A stretch of DNA of 64,000 nt, taken from NCBI GenBank assembly GCA_004194705.1, contig SADC01001382.1:62001-126000 (forward strand), written 5' to 3'. The DNA comes from Ditylenchus dipsaci. Taxonomy: Eukaryota > Nematoda > Chromadorea > Rhabditida > Anguinidae. The position numbers were made by a program, and so were the translations under genes. Shown here piece after piece: positions 32,860 to 43,600 of this stretch (position 1 is the stretch's first letter; each line of letters opens with the position of its first letter). The notes under the pieces were generated by a model, which saw nothing but the letters and a program-made list of their open reading frames with translations, ran no database searches and had not been told where the DNA came from.

Positions 32860-33130
32860 CACTCTTAGAGCATTATCCACAATATTATGTTATTCTTGAA
32901 TTTTCGTGCCGGCGAATATTTCTTAACGAATTATCGAATTTGAAGCATGGATCATTACCTCGGCGTCCAAAATCAAGGAAATTCTTCTTTTTCTTAAATT
33001 TTTGAGTTAAATCCGTGTGAGGGAGTGTGAATAAAGAGAAGGAACTAATTGGAGGGGGAGAAATTAGAGAGGGTGAGTAATTTTTCGATCCTCTTCTAGA
33101 GGGGAGGGGGGATAAATTACAGGAAATACG
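32860..33130. repeat. Decayed MITE of the GGAAATACGGT family
   Basis: The right end GATAAATTACAGGAAATACGGT and TCTAGAGGGGAGGGG resemble the tracts at 31380-31440. The left end is weak. Confidence 0.35.
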
Positions 33131-33187
33131 GTGACTGAGATTCAAAGCTGCACGCTAGTTAAGATTTAAATAAAAAATGCAACGTAA

Positions 33188-33755
33188 TCATTTCGCCAAT
33201 GAAACTTTTGCCAATGGCATCTTTTTGCCAATGAGATCACTTTGCCAGTAGTATGTTTTCGCTAATAGCTTCTTTTCTCAAATATTGTTATTTCTTTGTT
33301 CAGCAAATTACCGCTCATTATGTAGCCAGTGAGATGAGATACCGAATGAGTGGTAATCTGCCGGACAAGGGAATAACATTATCGTATATTCTCTATCAAT
33401 CCTCACTCTCTAATAAAGCCCCACTCTCTAATAATCCCCCACTCCACGGACCTCATATCTCAGCCTAGAGCAAACATTTCACAAATCTGTTTTTTGCATT
33501 TTCTTAGTTAGCAGAAGCTCTCCTGATTTCACTTTTCAGTTCTTGGTCGACTGCTCTAAAATCTCAAAATCGACCTCAAACTTTTCCGATTTTTAGGGGT
33601 TGAAAATAATCACCCATGGGGGATTAATAGAGAATATACGGTACTTGAGAAAAGAAGCTATTAGCGAAAACATACCATTGGCAAAGTGATCTCTGGCAAA
33701 AAGATGCCATTGACAAAAGGATCTCATTGGCAAAGTTTCATTGGCAAAACGATTA
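33188..33755. mobile_element. Fold-back with TTTGCCAATGA arrays
   Basis: Left arm 33188-33290 and right arm 33645-33755 are complementary arrays of units such as TTGCCAATGAGATCACTT. The loop contains ACTCATT..GTAGCCAGTGAGATGAG, the same core as 10152-10396, next to a CTCTAATAATCCCCC/GAGAATATACGGTA tract. Confidence 0.75.
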
Positions 33756-35135
33756 CATACCGAAAAAATTACAACAAATAAATGTTTGTTTACTTTTTTG
33801 GTGCAAATATCCTGTTTGCTTAATTTTTTTTCGCGATTTCTTTTGCCTTTTTTCTAAACGTAAAAGTTAAAACACTATGAGGTAGCCATGCGATTCTAGT
33901 TTCTAACGAACGATTATTTCTTGCAACATAGTTGCGAAAAGAGCACGAATTATTGTTTATTATTTATCTAACTTAAAAAAAACTTAAAAGTATAAAGAAA
34001 AAATTGTAATTCATCTGTGGCAAAAATTAAAATTGGCGTTTTTCACATCTTTTACTGAAGAAATATATCTTGTTGATCGCAAATAATCAAAGTTGCGGCA
34101 ATTTTTCGAAAGGCTGCTCAAAATTTAAAATTTTCTATATTCGATATTTTTCGAAGATGCTAAAGCCCTAAACTTTATAAGTTTTTATTTAATATGTGGC
34201 AATGGTAGAGTATACATTTCAAGCTCATTAAATTTTAGAATTGATAGGACTATCTATCTTAAAAGGCTTCGAATGCGGCCTTTAATGTAAATAGTTTAAG
34301 TGGGGTGACTCCGCCCTTCTCATCTATACCTCCTTGCTTTGACTTTAGTGACTAAATATTATTGCTTTTCCAACAGTGACAATATGCTTTCCTTGTTTAC
34401 TCTTGGTAAAATAATACAGTAACCATCTCAGTCATTTTAATGATATTTTCTTTGGCTTTATCAGTTAAAACTCAGGGCTCACACTTTTTTAGCTTTGTTG
34501 TTTTTGACATATTTGTGTTATATTCCTGTATATACACAATATTTTATAATTAACACTGGAAGTGCACAAACTTAAAGGGCCATAGCTTTTTGAACGCAGC
34601 GGCATTTCTGAAATTTTAATTGGCGGCCGACACTTTTTTGCTCTGAAAATGTTATTGTGATTGTTTTACTTGCATTAAAATTACATTTTATGTCATAGTC
34701 TAGAAAAAGCTTAGTTGGTAACAGATAGTTATAGTGTACTGAAAGTAGGCTGAGTCAGTGTTGTGCTGAGCTCACTCCGAGTGAGAATCTCACTGAGAAT
34801 TCTCAGTGAGTCTCACTCACAGCCTGTGAGGACAAATGCCATTCTCACTCACTCTCACTCACACAAAATATCATTCTCACTCAATTTCTCAGTGAGAATT
34901 TTTGAGAATTGCCGTTAAATAGACGGCATCAATTTATATCATTCTTGAATTATTTCAGTCTTTATTATTTCAAATCATGCAACGAAATCAAGTAAGGTTG
35001 TAAAAATAAATTGTTTTACAAAGATAAGGTAGATAATTAAAATAATGAAGAGCACAAAGTAAACGTCGAGTATGTTAAGTAAATAAAAAAATTTACATAG
35101 CTGTAAAATAGGTATTGAATAAAATGGGTGGATAC

Positions 35136-35371
35136 ATCGTATTCCTTTAATAGAAGCCCGGGGATTCTATTTTGAGTCCCAAAAATCGGAAAATTTGGAT
35201 TCGATCTCGAGAATTTCGTGTGCTCAACCGAAATACAAAAAGTGAAATCAAAAGAACTATTAGAGTTAAGACAACAGCTTTGAAAAATATTGCTTCTGCC
35301 CTGAGATAAGACCCTCAAAGTTGAGGGGGGGGGGCTGTATTAGAGGGGGACTCATATTGAAGGAAATACGG
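35136..35371. mobile_element. MITE nested inside hAT element B
   Basis: CGTATTCCTTTAATAGAAGC at the left, GGAAATACGG at the right; core as in 31559-31793. Confidence 0.6.
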
Positions 35372-35546
35372 CAGGGTATTATTTAAACCTGAGAGATCGC
35401 CAAATCAACTTGCTGTTTTGCATTCTCCTTCTGTTTCTTTTTCAAGCGAATTTCAGTGATTTTAGCGTTGACTTCTTAAAAATGTCAGGTTCGCTAAACT
35501 GACATGTCAGTGTCAATGTCAGTGTCACTGTCAGTGTGAATTATGA

Positions 35547-35792
35547 AAACACTGGTTATAAGAGACATTTCAGCAGTGGAAATATATTGCTGAGCTGGCA
35601 TTAGAAATATTAAGCACGCCGGCGACGAGCAGCCCAATCGAACGAACTTTCTCTCAATGCGGGTTAGCAACGGCAAGACATAGAAGTCGAACTCAATTTA
35701 CTCTTTTGAATACAAAATCATTTGTTATATCAATTCCCGAAATTTTGCTTAATAAAAAATTGCAAACCGACAATTTTCAATTCTCACTGAGA
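35547..35792 (+). pseudogene. hAT transposase remnant, C-terminal dimerisation domain
   Basis: Frame reads QWKYIAELALEILSTPATSS, then PIERTFSQCGLATARHRSR and LLNTKSFVISIPEILLN. This is the classic hAT dimerisation pattern (W..IA..L.ILS.PATS...ERTFS..G). The DDE/D catalytic part upstream is absent, replaced by repeats and the nested MITE. The match is a family-level pattern, strong for about 70 residues. Confidence 0.82.
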
Positions 35793-36787
35793 TCTCAGTG
35801 AGATTCTCACTCTCAGTGAGGACAAATTTCTAAATTCTCACTCTCACTCACAGCCTGTGAGGACAAATTTTAAAATTCTCACTCTCACTCACAGCCTGTG
35901 AGGGCGAATTTCATTCTCACTCACTCTCCTCACAGGCCAAAAGTCGTCCTCAGCACAACACTGGGCTGAGTCGTCTGATTTGGCAATATCAAACAACGTT
36001 GGGCTCGATTACTGGATTGTTCATAATTTTGAAAAGTTTTTAGCTGCCAATCGTTGATATTTTCAGAGTGAAAAAGTATCTACCGCCAATCCAAATTTCT
36101 GAATGCCGCTGCGTTCAAAACCGTGGCTTTTAACACTTCTAGGATTTCATGATGGTATATGTCAAAGCAATATGTCGTTAGAAAGCTCACAGTCTCAGCT
36201 TTTAAACGCGCTATTGAACTTTCTGAAGTGGAATAAATAAAATAGATAAAAATATAAGAATAAAGAATGTGAGGCGATTTTTGGGTGCAAAACTTAAAAA
36301 CAGTGGTTTACCCCTTCATACCTCGAATTTGGAAAGTGCTACCAGATTCAGAACCAACGTGAAAAACTGAGTTAAAACACATATTAGTGCGTTTCAAACT
36401 TCAAAGTGTTAAGGGGGGGTGATCGTCGCCGATGGGAATATTTTAAAAGGCAGGTACCAGGGGATTTAAGTTGTTTTAAACGCCACCTTAAGTATGTGCA
36501 CTTTCTGCAAAATAAATTCTGTGGCGTCGTAAGGAAGACTTTCAGAAGTAAAGACTTTCAGAAATCCGAATTCTAGAAATTTAGCCATCCTACTACGTAC
36601 TCGTACCTCATACCATCGAATTCAAAGCTCGCACACTGTACCAGTACCACTGTAATTTTGACTCGCACTTCAGTAGTACGAGAGTCAAACACTTGAGGTT
36701 TTTACAAGATGTGTGATAGATTATTACCAAAAGCTAATTCGCAATATTTTTGTTAATATATTTTCTTATTTTTAGCACTTTTGATTA

Positions 36788-38114
36788 ATGGAAAACGCTG
36801 AGTTGAACCTACAAAGAACTATCCCCACTGATCCATCCACGGATATCAATTCAACTTTTATGAATTCACACCAGTCTTCCTTTTTTTTTGAACTAGACCC
36901 AATCTACAACTCACAGTCTACAGATACCAGAGAGAGAAAGCCTAAATGTGCTCGTTGCAGGTTTGCTATGTGCATTGGGTCAGAATTTTCACCATATGAA
37001 TTTAGAAATCATGGTGAGATTTCTTGGTTGAAGGGACACAAACGGCAATGCAAACATAAGCCAGTTTTCATAGATAATTTATAAAATTCAAGAACATGTT
37101 TTCATTACAGGGACTGTACTTGCGAGAAGTGTGGCCTCATTGCTGAAAGACAGCGTGGTAATTTATCGTAGAGTTTGTGTAATTGGATCGAAAAGTTATA
37201 TTTGAACCAGTGACTTGAACGAAAATTTTGCTTAATTCACAATTTGTTAGGATTGAACACAAGAATAAATTACCGTATAATTACAAAATACAAAAAGAAA
37301 TATTTCGACAAAATGTTGAAAAATAAAAATTATGGCAAAAATTTGATGGCTAGAAAAAATTGCGTTACCCTGTAGTTTCTATCACAGGAATGACGGCATT
37401 TTGAAGTTAAAATATCGGTTTTGTTTGTTTCAGTGATGGCTGCTCAAGTGGCCTTGAAGAGAAAACAGGCTGCCGAGGTTATACCCTAATAAACAAAATT
37501 GGTGTTAAAAACAAATTTCAGGACGCAATTGCTCTTGGTTTTGAGAGGTTTATCACATACGCAGGTCACAAAATTTATAATGAAGCTTTTAGTAGTGGCT
37601 GGTCACCCATCAACCATCTGCCGCAGGAATAGACTGTAAAAGATTACACAGTTTTAGTTTTATTTTATAGGGACCTATATGGGGATTTTCCTCATCCAGT
37701 TCTGCAGCAAAATTGCCCAAACAAAAACTTGATTCCGTAGATAATTGTGAGGAGTGTGAGCTGCAAAGTAAGAGACACGCTTTTATATTTAGTTTTTCTT
37801 AAATTTATTACGTTTGAAAGGGATCTACACATTTATAGATTGCGTACAGAGAAAGAGAAAAGAGAGTTGCGACAAATCAGCTGGAAGATTTCCTCCAATA
37901 GAGCTTCAAATTGTTATTCCCAGGTATTCAGGTGATTTTCAAAGACTAAAAAATTAAAAATGATGTTTGATATTTATAGATCAGGAAAGCAGGGTATTAG
38001 AGCTGCTGCTGGAAGGGTCAGATGGAGAGGTACTCATTGTACTTAATTAATCTAAAAAATCAAAGTTTTTTTTAGGTTTTACCAGCAATTGAAAATGCTG
38101 TTTGTTTCTTTTAG
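36788..38114 (+). CDS. DM-domain transcription factor with DMA-like C terminus (DMRT)
   Basis: Sex-determination/neural-type zinc-finger DNA-binding factor. Exons: 36788-36960, 37006-37059, 37111-37157, 37434-37477, 37522-37626, 37671-37767, 37839-37923, 37980-38029 and 38076-38114. The DM domain starts KPKCARCR in exon 1 and continues NHGEISWLKGHKRQC, DCTCEKCGLIAERQR and VMAAQVALKRKQAAEDAIAL, with all zinc-binding Cys/His present. GPIWG and a DMA-like segment (DQESRVLELLLEGSDGE, then VLPAIENAV) follow, fitting the DMRT A/93B class. Intron 2 needs a GC-AG donor (AA|GCCAGT). Intron 5 would need a GA donor (CAG|GAATAG) unless a T is missing. The exon 7/8 junction is off by one base. AATAAA lies at 38131, directly after the stop. 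Confidence 0.92.
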
Positions 38115-38159
38115 ATAAATTCTTTATATAAATAAATAAATAAAAATATGTGATTTTAC

Positions 38160-38395
38160 ATTTATTTATAGGGTTGTCGACTCACTTTATAGGGTTGTCG
38201 ACGCGTCGAATTCGACTTTTAACGTCGAAAAGTCGAAAATTTTCGACTTTCGACGTTCGACTCGACGCGTCGAAATTTCGACTTTCGACTCGACTCGACG
38301 CGTCGAAAATTTCGACTTTCGACGTTCGACCCGACGAGTCGATTCGAAGATTTCGACACGTTGCCTTTTGTCTCGACACGTAAAATTTCTAACTT
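38160..38395. repeat. TCGAC-rich palindromic repeat
   Basis: Starts GGGTTGTCGACGCGTCGAAT and runs through many TTTCGACTTTCGAC, CGACGCGTCGAAA and AAGTCGAAAATTTTCGACTT units on both strands, so any frame and strand is open. It directly follows the DMRT poly(A) region. Confidence 0.7.
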
Positions 38396-38459
38396 TCCAA
38401 AACAAGGTTTTCCTTCCCTTGGTCAAGCTGCTAATTAAATTTATTAATCAAGCTGCTAA

Positions 38460-38945
38460 ATTCTCTTCTCACCTCTACTCTCCTGGCTCACCTACCCACT
38501 TTCGGAACTCCCTTCTTACTCTCCTGCCTGAGTATACCTCTCACTTACCTGGCACCCCTAGTCACTCTCATGGCCAACCTACCTATTCTCAGGGCATCAC
38601 TACCTGCGCTTCTGGCACACTTGCTGACTATTCTGGTACACCTACATACACTTCTTGCCCACCCAGCCACTTTCCCGGCTCACCTATTCGCTGTCCTGGC
38701 TCACCTATTCATGCTCGTTTCTCACCTTCCCTTACTGAATGTCGCACTTGCGTTATCGGCAACCTACTCACTCGTCTGGCGAACCTACTCACTCTCTAGG
38801 CTCTCATACCTACTCTCTCGGATCACTGCCCACTTTCCAGGTACAACTACTCACTCACCTCTACCTTCTCACCTGGTACTCCTACTCACTCACCTGGTAC
38901 CTCTACCAACTCACCTGTTACCCTACTGACTCTTCTGGCATACCA
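38460..38945. repeat. Degenerate minisatellite, about 30-bp unit
   Basis: Repeats of CACCTACTCACTC and TCTCACCTGGCACTCC spaced about 30 bp apart, many copies, diverged. In one frame it reads as Pro/Ser/Thr-rich (SPGSPTH, LPGTPSHSHG, YSQG) but the frame is not kept to the end. I treat it as non-coding. Confidence 0.65.
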
Positions 38946-39385
38946 AGCAATTTTTAATGAAAAAATCAAAGTGGGATTAAGCACATATTTTGGCACCGGA
39001 CTCAGAACTAGCTCCACGCGCCACTGACCGGTAGAATACCTGAATACTACCATTTCGGTACAGTTAAGTAAGCTTGTCAATCAGAAAGTTGTTGTGATTT
39101 GTTGTAGTTGTAAGAATTTATAGTTAGGTTAGTGGTTGGAGTATATACCTGCCAGTTCAGCACTATACTCACCTAAATAATTTAAACAAAATTGGACGAC
39201 TTAAAAGAGTTATTGACTCCGCCCGCAACTCTAATTTAAAAAATGCCCCGTGGTCCGTTGTAGAATTTTTTCTAAATCAACCTCTGAAAAAATGGGCTAA
39301 AATTAAAAAACGACAAAAACGGTATATATTGTTTTTTTGCAGCTTTGCCTAAGACAATTCAAACTTGCCGGGACTAATTATATCT

Positions 39386-39631
39386 CTATGGACACCTGTT
39401 CCTCATCTGCTTTGCAAAAGCCTTCTTCTGGAAACTTGAAATTGTTGCCACCCAAAATGTATCCTCCCCGTTCTCCATGCAGGCATTGCTTGCAAAAGCC
39501 GCCATCAATCTACCTTCGAACTGTCTAATTTTTTTGACCGACAAATCCAGCGTTTGAACTTGACAAAATGAGAACTTCATGAGAAACAAAGAACACATCA
39601 GAGTATTTATCTTAACTACTTCAAGCCTCAT
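39386..39631 (-). CDS. Uncertain ORF, unrecognised
   Basis: An 81-codon frame with protein-like composition (QFEGRLMAAFASNACMENGE, DTFWVATISSFQKKAF). The plus strand is open over much of the same stretch (39337-39528), so coding strand is unclear. No domain recognised. Confidence 0.2.
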   Translation of the reverse strand: MRLEVVKINTLMCSLFLMKFSFCQVQTLDLSVKKIRQFEGRLMAAFASNACMENGEDTFWVATISSFQKKAFAKQMRNRCP

Positions 39632-39639
39632 TTTTGTAA

Positions 39640-40640
39640 CTTATCATAGAGACTATATAAATTTTCATTTTAAGCATAATGTAAGAAACTGAAATGGATT
39701 TTCAAAAATATTTATGTTTTAGCGCTCTCAAGCACCTGCGACACGAAGGGGTGGGGTGGCTCGACAGTTTATGATGTGCGCACTCACTTACCTTAGACAT
39801 GATTCCGAGCAAAACTCTTGTTTATTCCTAGCAGTGTCGAATATTTTGTTAAAATGCTATTTCCTCTAACAAAAGCCCTCCCAAAGTAACCAAATGTACC
39901 TAATATGTGATTTTTCAATGTCGTTTTGGAACCATATTTGTTGACAACTTGGTGTTGTAATTTCAGACAATTTTGTGCAAAATTAAGAGTTAGGTTAGTA
40001 ACTCAATATTATAATTGAATTTCTTGTTAAAACGCAATAAAAATGGAGGAGTAATAATTACGGATAGAAATTTCCAAAAAGTCATCTGATTTTAAAACTA
40101 TAACTGACCTGACATTCGAATTTACTTTCAAAAAATTAGCTAGTTTTGCCTCTTCTGATGAGGTAATAATTGGGCAAACCTTTTTTGGCGTAAAAAGACT
40201 TTTTTATTGTCGTGAAAAAATTTCACCGTGAATTTTTTACCTGTAAACAACTTTTCACAGCGAAAAAAAGCGCTGGGGCAGAAATATTTAGCGACAGAAA
40301 AAAAGTTTTTTTCGCGCAAGAAAAAGGTTTGCCGAATATATTAGAAAAAACTTTTTCTATTATATAACCTACTGGTCTCTAATCATTTGTTCTATTGTTC
40401 ATTGATATGATAATAAAAAAAATTGCTGTTCAAAAGCGTATCCCACAATCAAAATACGTGACTCAATTATATTATATCTCATAAATTGCATTTCTCGTCG
40501 ACATTTTGACAAAAACTAAGGATCTGAAGAATATTTCAAAAAGCCATTTTTACACACATCCAAATAATTCACAAATCCCTTGACAAATTTGAAACGTTTC
40601 CACCATTGTTTTCGTCCTATTGTCATCAAACAAATCGATT
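39640..40640. other. Spacer before SMG9
   Basis: Contains a fragment of the shared core CACTTACCTTAGACATGATT (about 39782-39801) and a 150-bp fold-back at 40195-40340 (GCAAACCTTTTTTGGCG / AGAAAAAGGTTTGC). No gene seen. Confidence 0.5.
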
Positions 40641-40642
40641 GT

Positions 40643-43600
40643 ATGGCTCAGGAAAGTTCATCTTCTGTTCCTGTAAGTTTGATTTAGTTAGCAATAGTCC
40701 TACTAGGTGGTATTGTTCTGGACGTTTAGCGTAAATGAAAATTGCTCAACGACCTACGAGCAATGTCCAAATTGCTTCTTCCTCAGCCAATGTTCAGGAA
40801 TTTCAAAATGGTAATATTTTCAAAAAAAATTAAAATAGTAACAAGCCAGTAGGATGTGTTTATGATGACTTTTGCAATTTTGTATTATATACAGTCTAGT
40901 GCCTATGTAAGGCCAACTGGCCCACACTCTTTTACCTATATTTCTAAGCTTTCACTAGACGCCTTCGGTTATTCTTAGTCCACAAAATTGCAAGTTTTTT
41001 TTATTATTAAATCTGAAAATAGCCACATTTATGACATAATATAACGGCACTCTAATATGGTATTTGAAACTGCTCTTAGGCAAGTTAACTCTTAATTTAC
41101 ACACGGTGAGATAGTCTACAAATGTGTGGTAAATGCCTGAGAATCGTTAAAAATGGTCCAAACCAGGGCTTTGAACTTAAAATTTTACAAAAGGACATTA
41201 GCAGAAATAGCAACGTTTTAGGGAAGGCAAAAATTTGTCCAGTGCTTATTGTTCTTTCGGGTATAAAAAAATAATATTTTGATGTAAATTCTAAACAAAT
41301 AAGATTTGGAATCCCAAAATAAGAACGAATCTTATGAATAAGGACATTTGGGAGCCCTGGCTAAATGGTTTTCAACGAGGGGTAGGTCTATTATGAATCG
41401 CCCTGTGGAGTGACTTCAGGTAATCCAAGTGCTCTATATTTTCAATTTTCAGTTAAAATATTGAGAGGAGCTCCTAGGCGAGAAGATTCACCACAACATT
41501 CCTCCAAAACATTCAGCCCTGCTGTCAATCCATCCCCTCAAATCTTTAAAAAGCACCCACATGCACAGGCTAGAATTTAAAAAACGAAATTCAAACGTGT
41601 GCCAACTTTATCTTTTTCAGAAATTTGCCCGCATCTTCAGCTCAGACTAAGAAAAAAACTGATATGACTGAGGCTGTCAAGTTACTTGATGACAATTGGG
41701 ACTTCACTGATTTTTGCAAAGAATATCTGCTGGACTCGAATAAGAAATTTAGCGTTATCGGGGCTGTTGGAGCCACCGGATCTGGCAAATCCACTGTTCT
41801 GAGGTGAATTTATCGTAAATTTGTATATGAACTAACTTATATGTCTTATTAAGCATGTTAGCAGGTAACGATACTGCTGACTTTTACAGGTTTAAATATT
41901 TTTTTTTCAACACAGCAATACATTGCCATATTATTTTTTCAGGGAATATGTGTTTCGACCCAGGTATTTGGATAATTTTGAAAAAAAGTTAAATTGTCGC
42001 AAAGCAGCTTTTTATAACGGGCACTCAACAATGTTTCCTAAAGAGGAACTTATTTTTCAACCCTTCGAAAATCGGAATATTTTATTAGATCTCGAGAATT
42101 TCAATTTGAGCCATTCAAACATTTCATAAAACTCGCTTATTTCTTTACAAAAAATCTGGTAATTTAGTGCTCGTGAAGCGGTTGAATCTTCTCGCTTTCA
42201 AACCACCAAAATTTATGTTTACATCAATAAGAACCGAACTATTTTTCTGGACTGTCAGGTATTTTTTAGAAATTGTTTTTAATTGTCTTCTTTCATATAA
42301 CCACTTGCAACCATTCAGGCTATTGGATGTGCCTCGTTATTCGAAGAATATATTTACAGACGTCAGACTTTGCCTGTTTCAAGTGACGCTTTTGAACTAA
42401 CTGTAAAAACAAATACGCAATTCAGGGAACACTCATCTATCTTAGTTACTGTTTTAGTCCGTTCAACTACTGAATTTCCTTGTGAGTGCATGCCATACCC
42501 TCCTGTTCTGCATTGACTGGTTTATAGATTTAGCCTCAGTGAGTATCTTCTTGGTTTTAATAGAGTGATTATCAACAGCCGTATTTTCAGGTGAGAGAGT
42601 TGCTGAAGGTAGAAACTACATTGCAAACTGACAGGGAGTCATCTAGACAATTAACATAGGTTTCGTGCTTTTGTTTTTACATGCAAAATGATTCAGTTTA
42701 AATGAACGAAATTTGATTGTTAAAAAACCATGAGACAAATAATACAAAGTGTGGGACAAACTGTTTAGAACGAGGCTTCGATCTGTACTTATCAATAAGA
42801 TTTTTACTTAATTGGGACTCCAAATATCATTATTTTTTAAATTTCACGTCAAAATCTTATTTTTAGCACTAAAATAGCAATAATCCCTGGTTAAAATAGT
42901 TTTTTTTTGCCAAAATACCTTAAAATGTACTCATTTTGAGTTTCAAAATTTTGAGACCAATGAAAATCCAATATCATCCACACAATTTGAACAAAAAAAT
43001 TTGCTGAAACCAGTTTTTCAAAACGATAAAACGTATTTTTTGCAGGCCAGGGCATTTAAATTTTTTTTTGCTCCTGCTCTTGCTTGCAGCGGATAATTTC
43101 GGAGCCTAGAGCGGAGGATTGCCCAGCACTGGTAGTGACATGACTAAGAGAGATTGGGCCCTCAAAATCCTAAGGTCTAGGATTTCAAAGCTTTTAAATT
43201 TTTAATTAAGCTACCAAAAGTCGTTTGTAGCTAATTCAGTAATTTCCTTTCTCTTTATAATTGAATGACTGTTACCCCTAGCCAACTTTGAAAAAATTCA
43301 GTTGTGCTTCACCAGCGCTCCAAGGAAGCTGATTTTCAGCCAGTGTTGGTGCATGAAAGAATGAATATATTGGAAGGAATCTTTGAAAACTCCATTTTCA
43401 ACGTGTGTGGTGGTCTTAACATGGCTTCTCTTGGCTTTAGAAGGTATTCTCAACTAAAATCTAATGTAAACTATGTGCTCCTGGGGAGTTGAAGCCGAGA
43501 GCGAGGAACACAATGGATCCAAGATCTGGCGATACTGGTCACATTACTGGTCTATTTAAATAAGCCAAAATTTTCAAATTAGTTTATTTTTATAGAATAC

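Larger units (their letters stand above)
34756..35963 (+). mobile_element. hAT element B with 8-bp TSD and arrayed subterminal repeats
   Basis: TIRs CAGTGTTGTGCTGAG / CTCAGCACAACACTG; TSD GGCTGAGT at 34748-34755 and 35964-35971. Subterminal regions are arrays of CTCACTCTCACTCACAGCC and TGTGAGGACAAATT units on both sides. It still encodes a hAT C-terminal domain (35545-35790). Length 1208 bp. A MITE (35136-35371) is inserted in it. Confidence 0.9.
34556..36145. repeat. Fold-back element split by a hAT insertion
   Basis: AGTGCACAAACTTAAAGGGC and TTTTTGAACGCAGCGGCATT at the left (34558-34620) pair with GAATGCCGCTGCGTTCAAAA near 36100 at the right. The hAT element 34756-35963 lies inside. Confidence 0.65.

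Noticed and set aside
38187..38426. ORFs in several frames over the TCGAC block
   Set aside because: Palindromic low-complexity DNA without stops in any frame; not evidence of protein.
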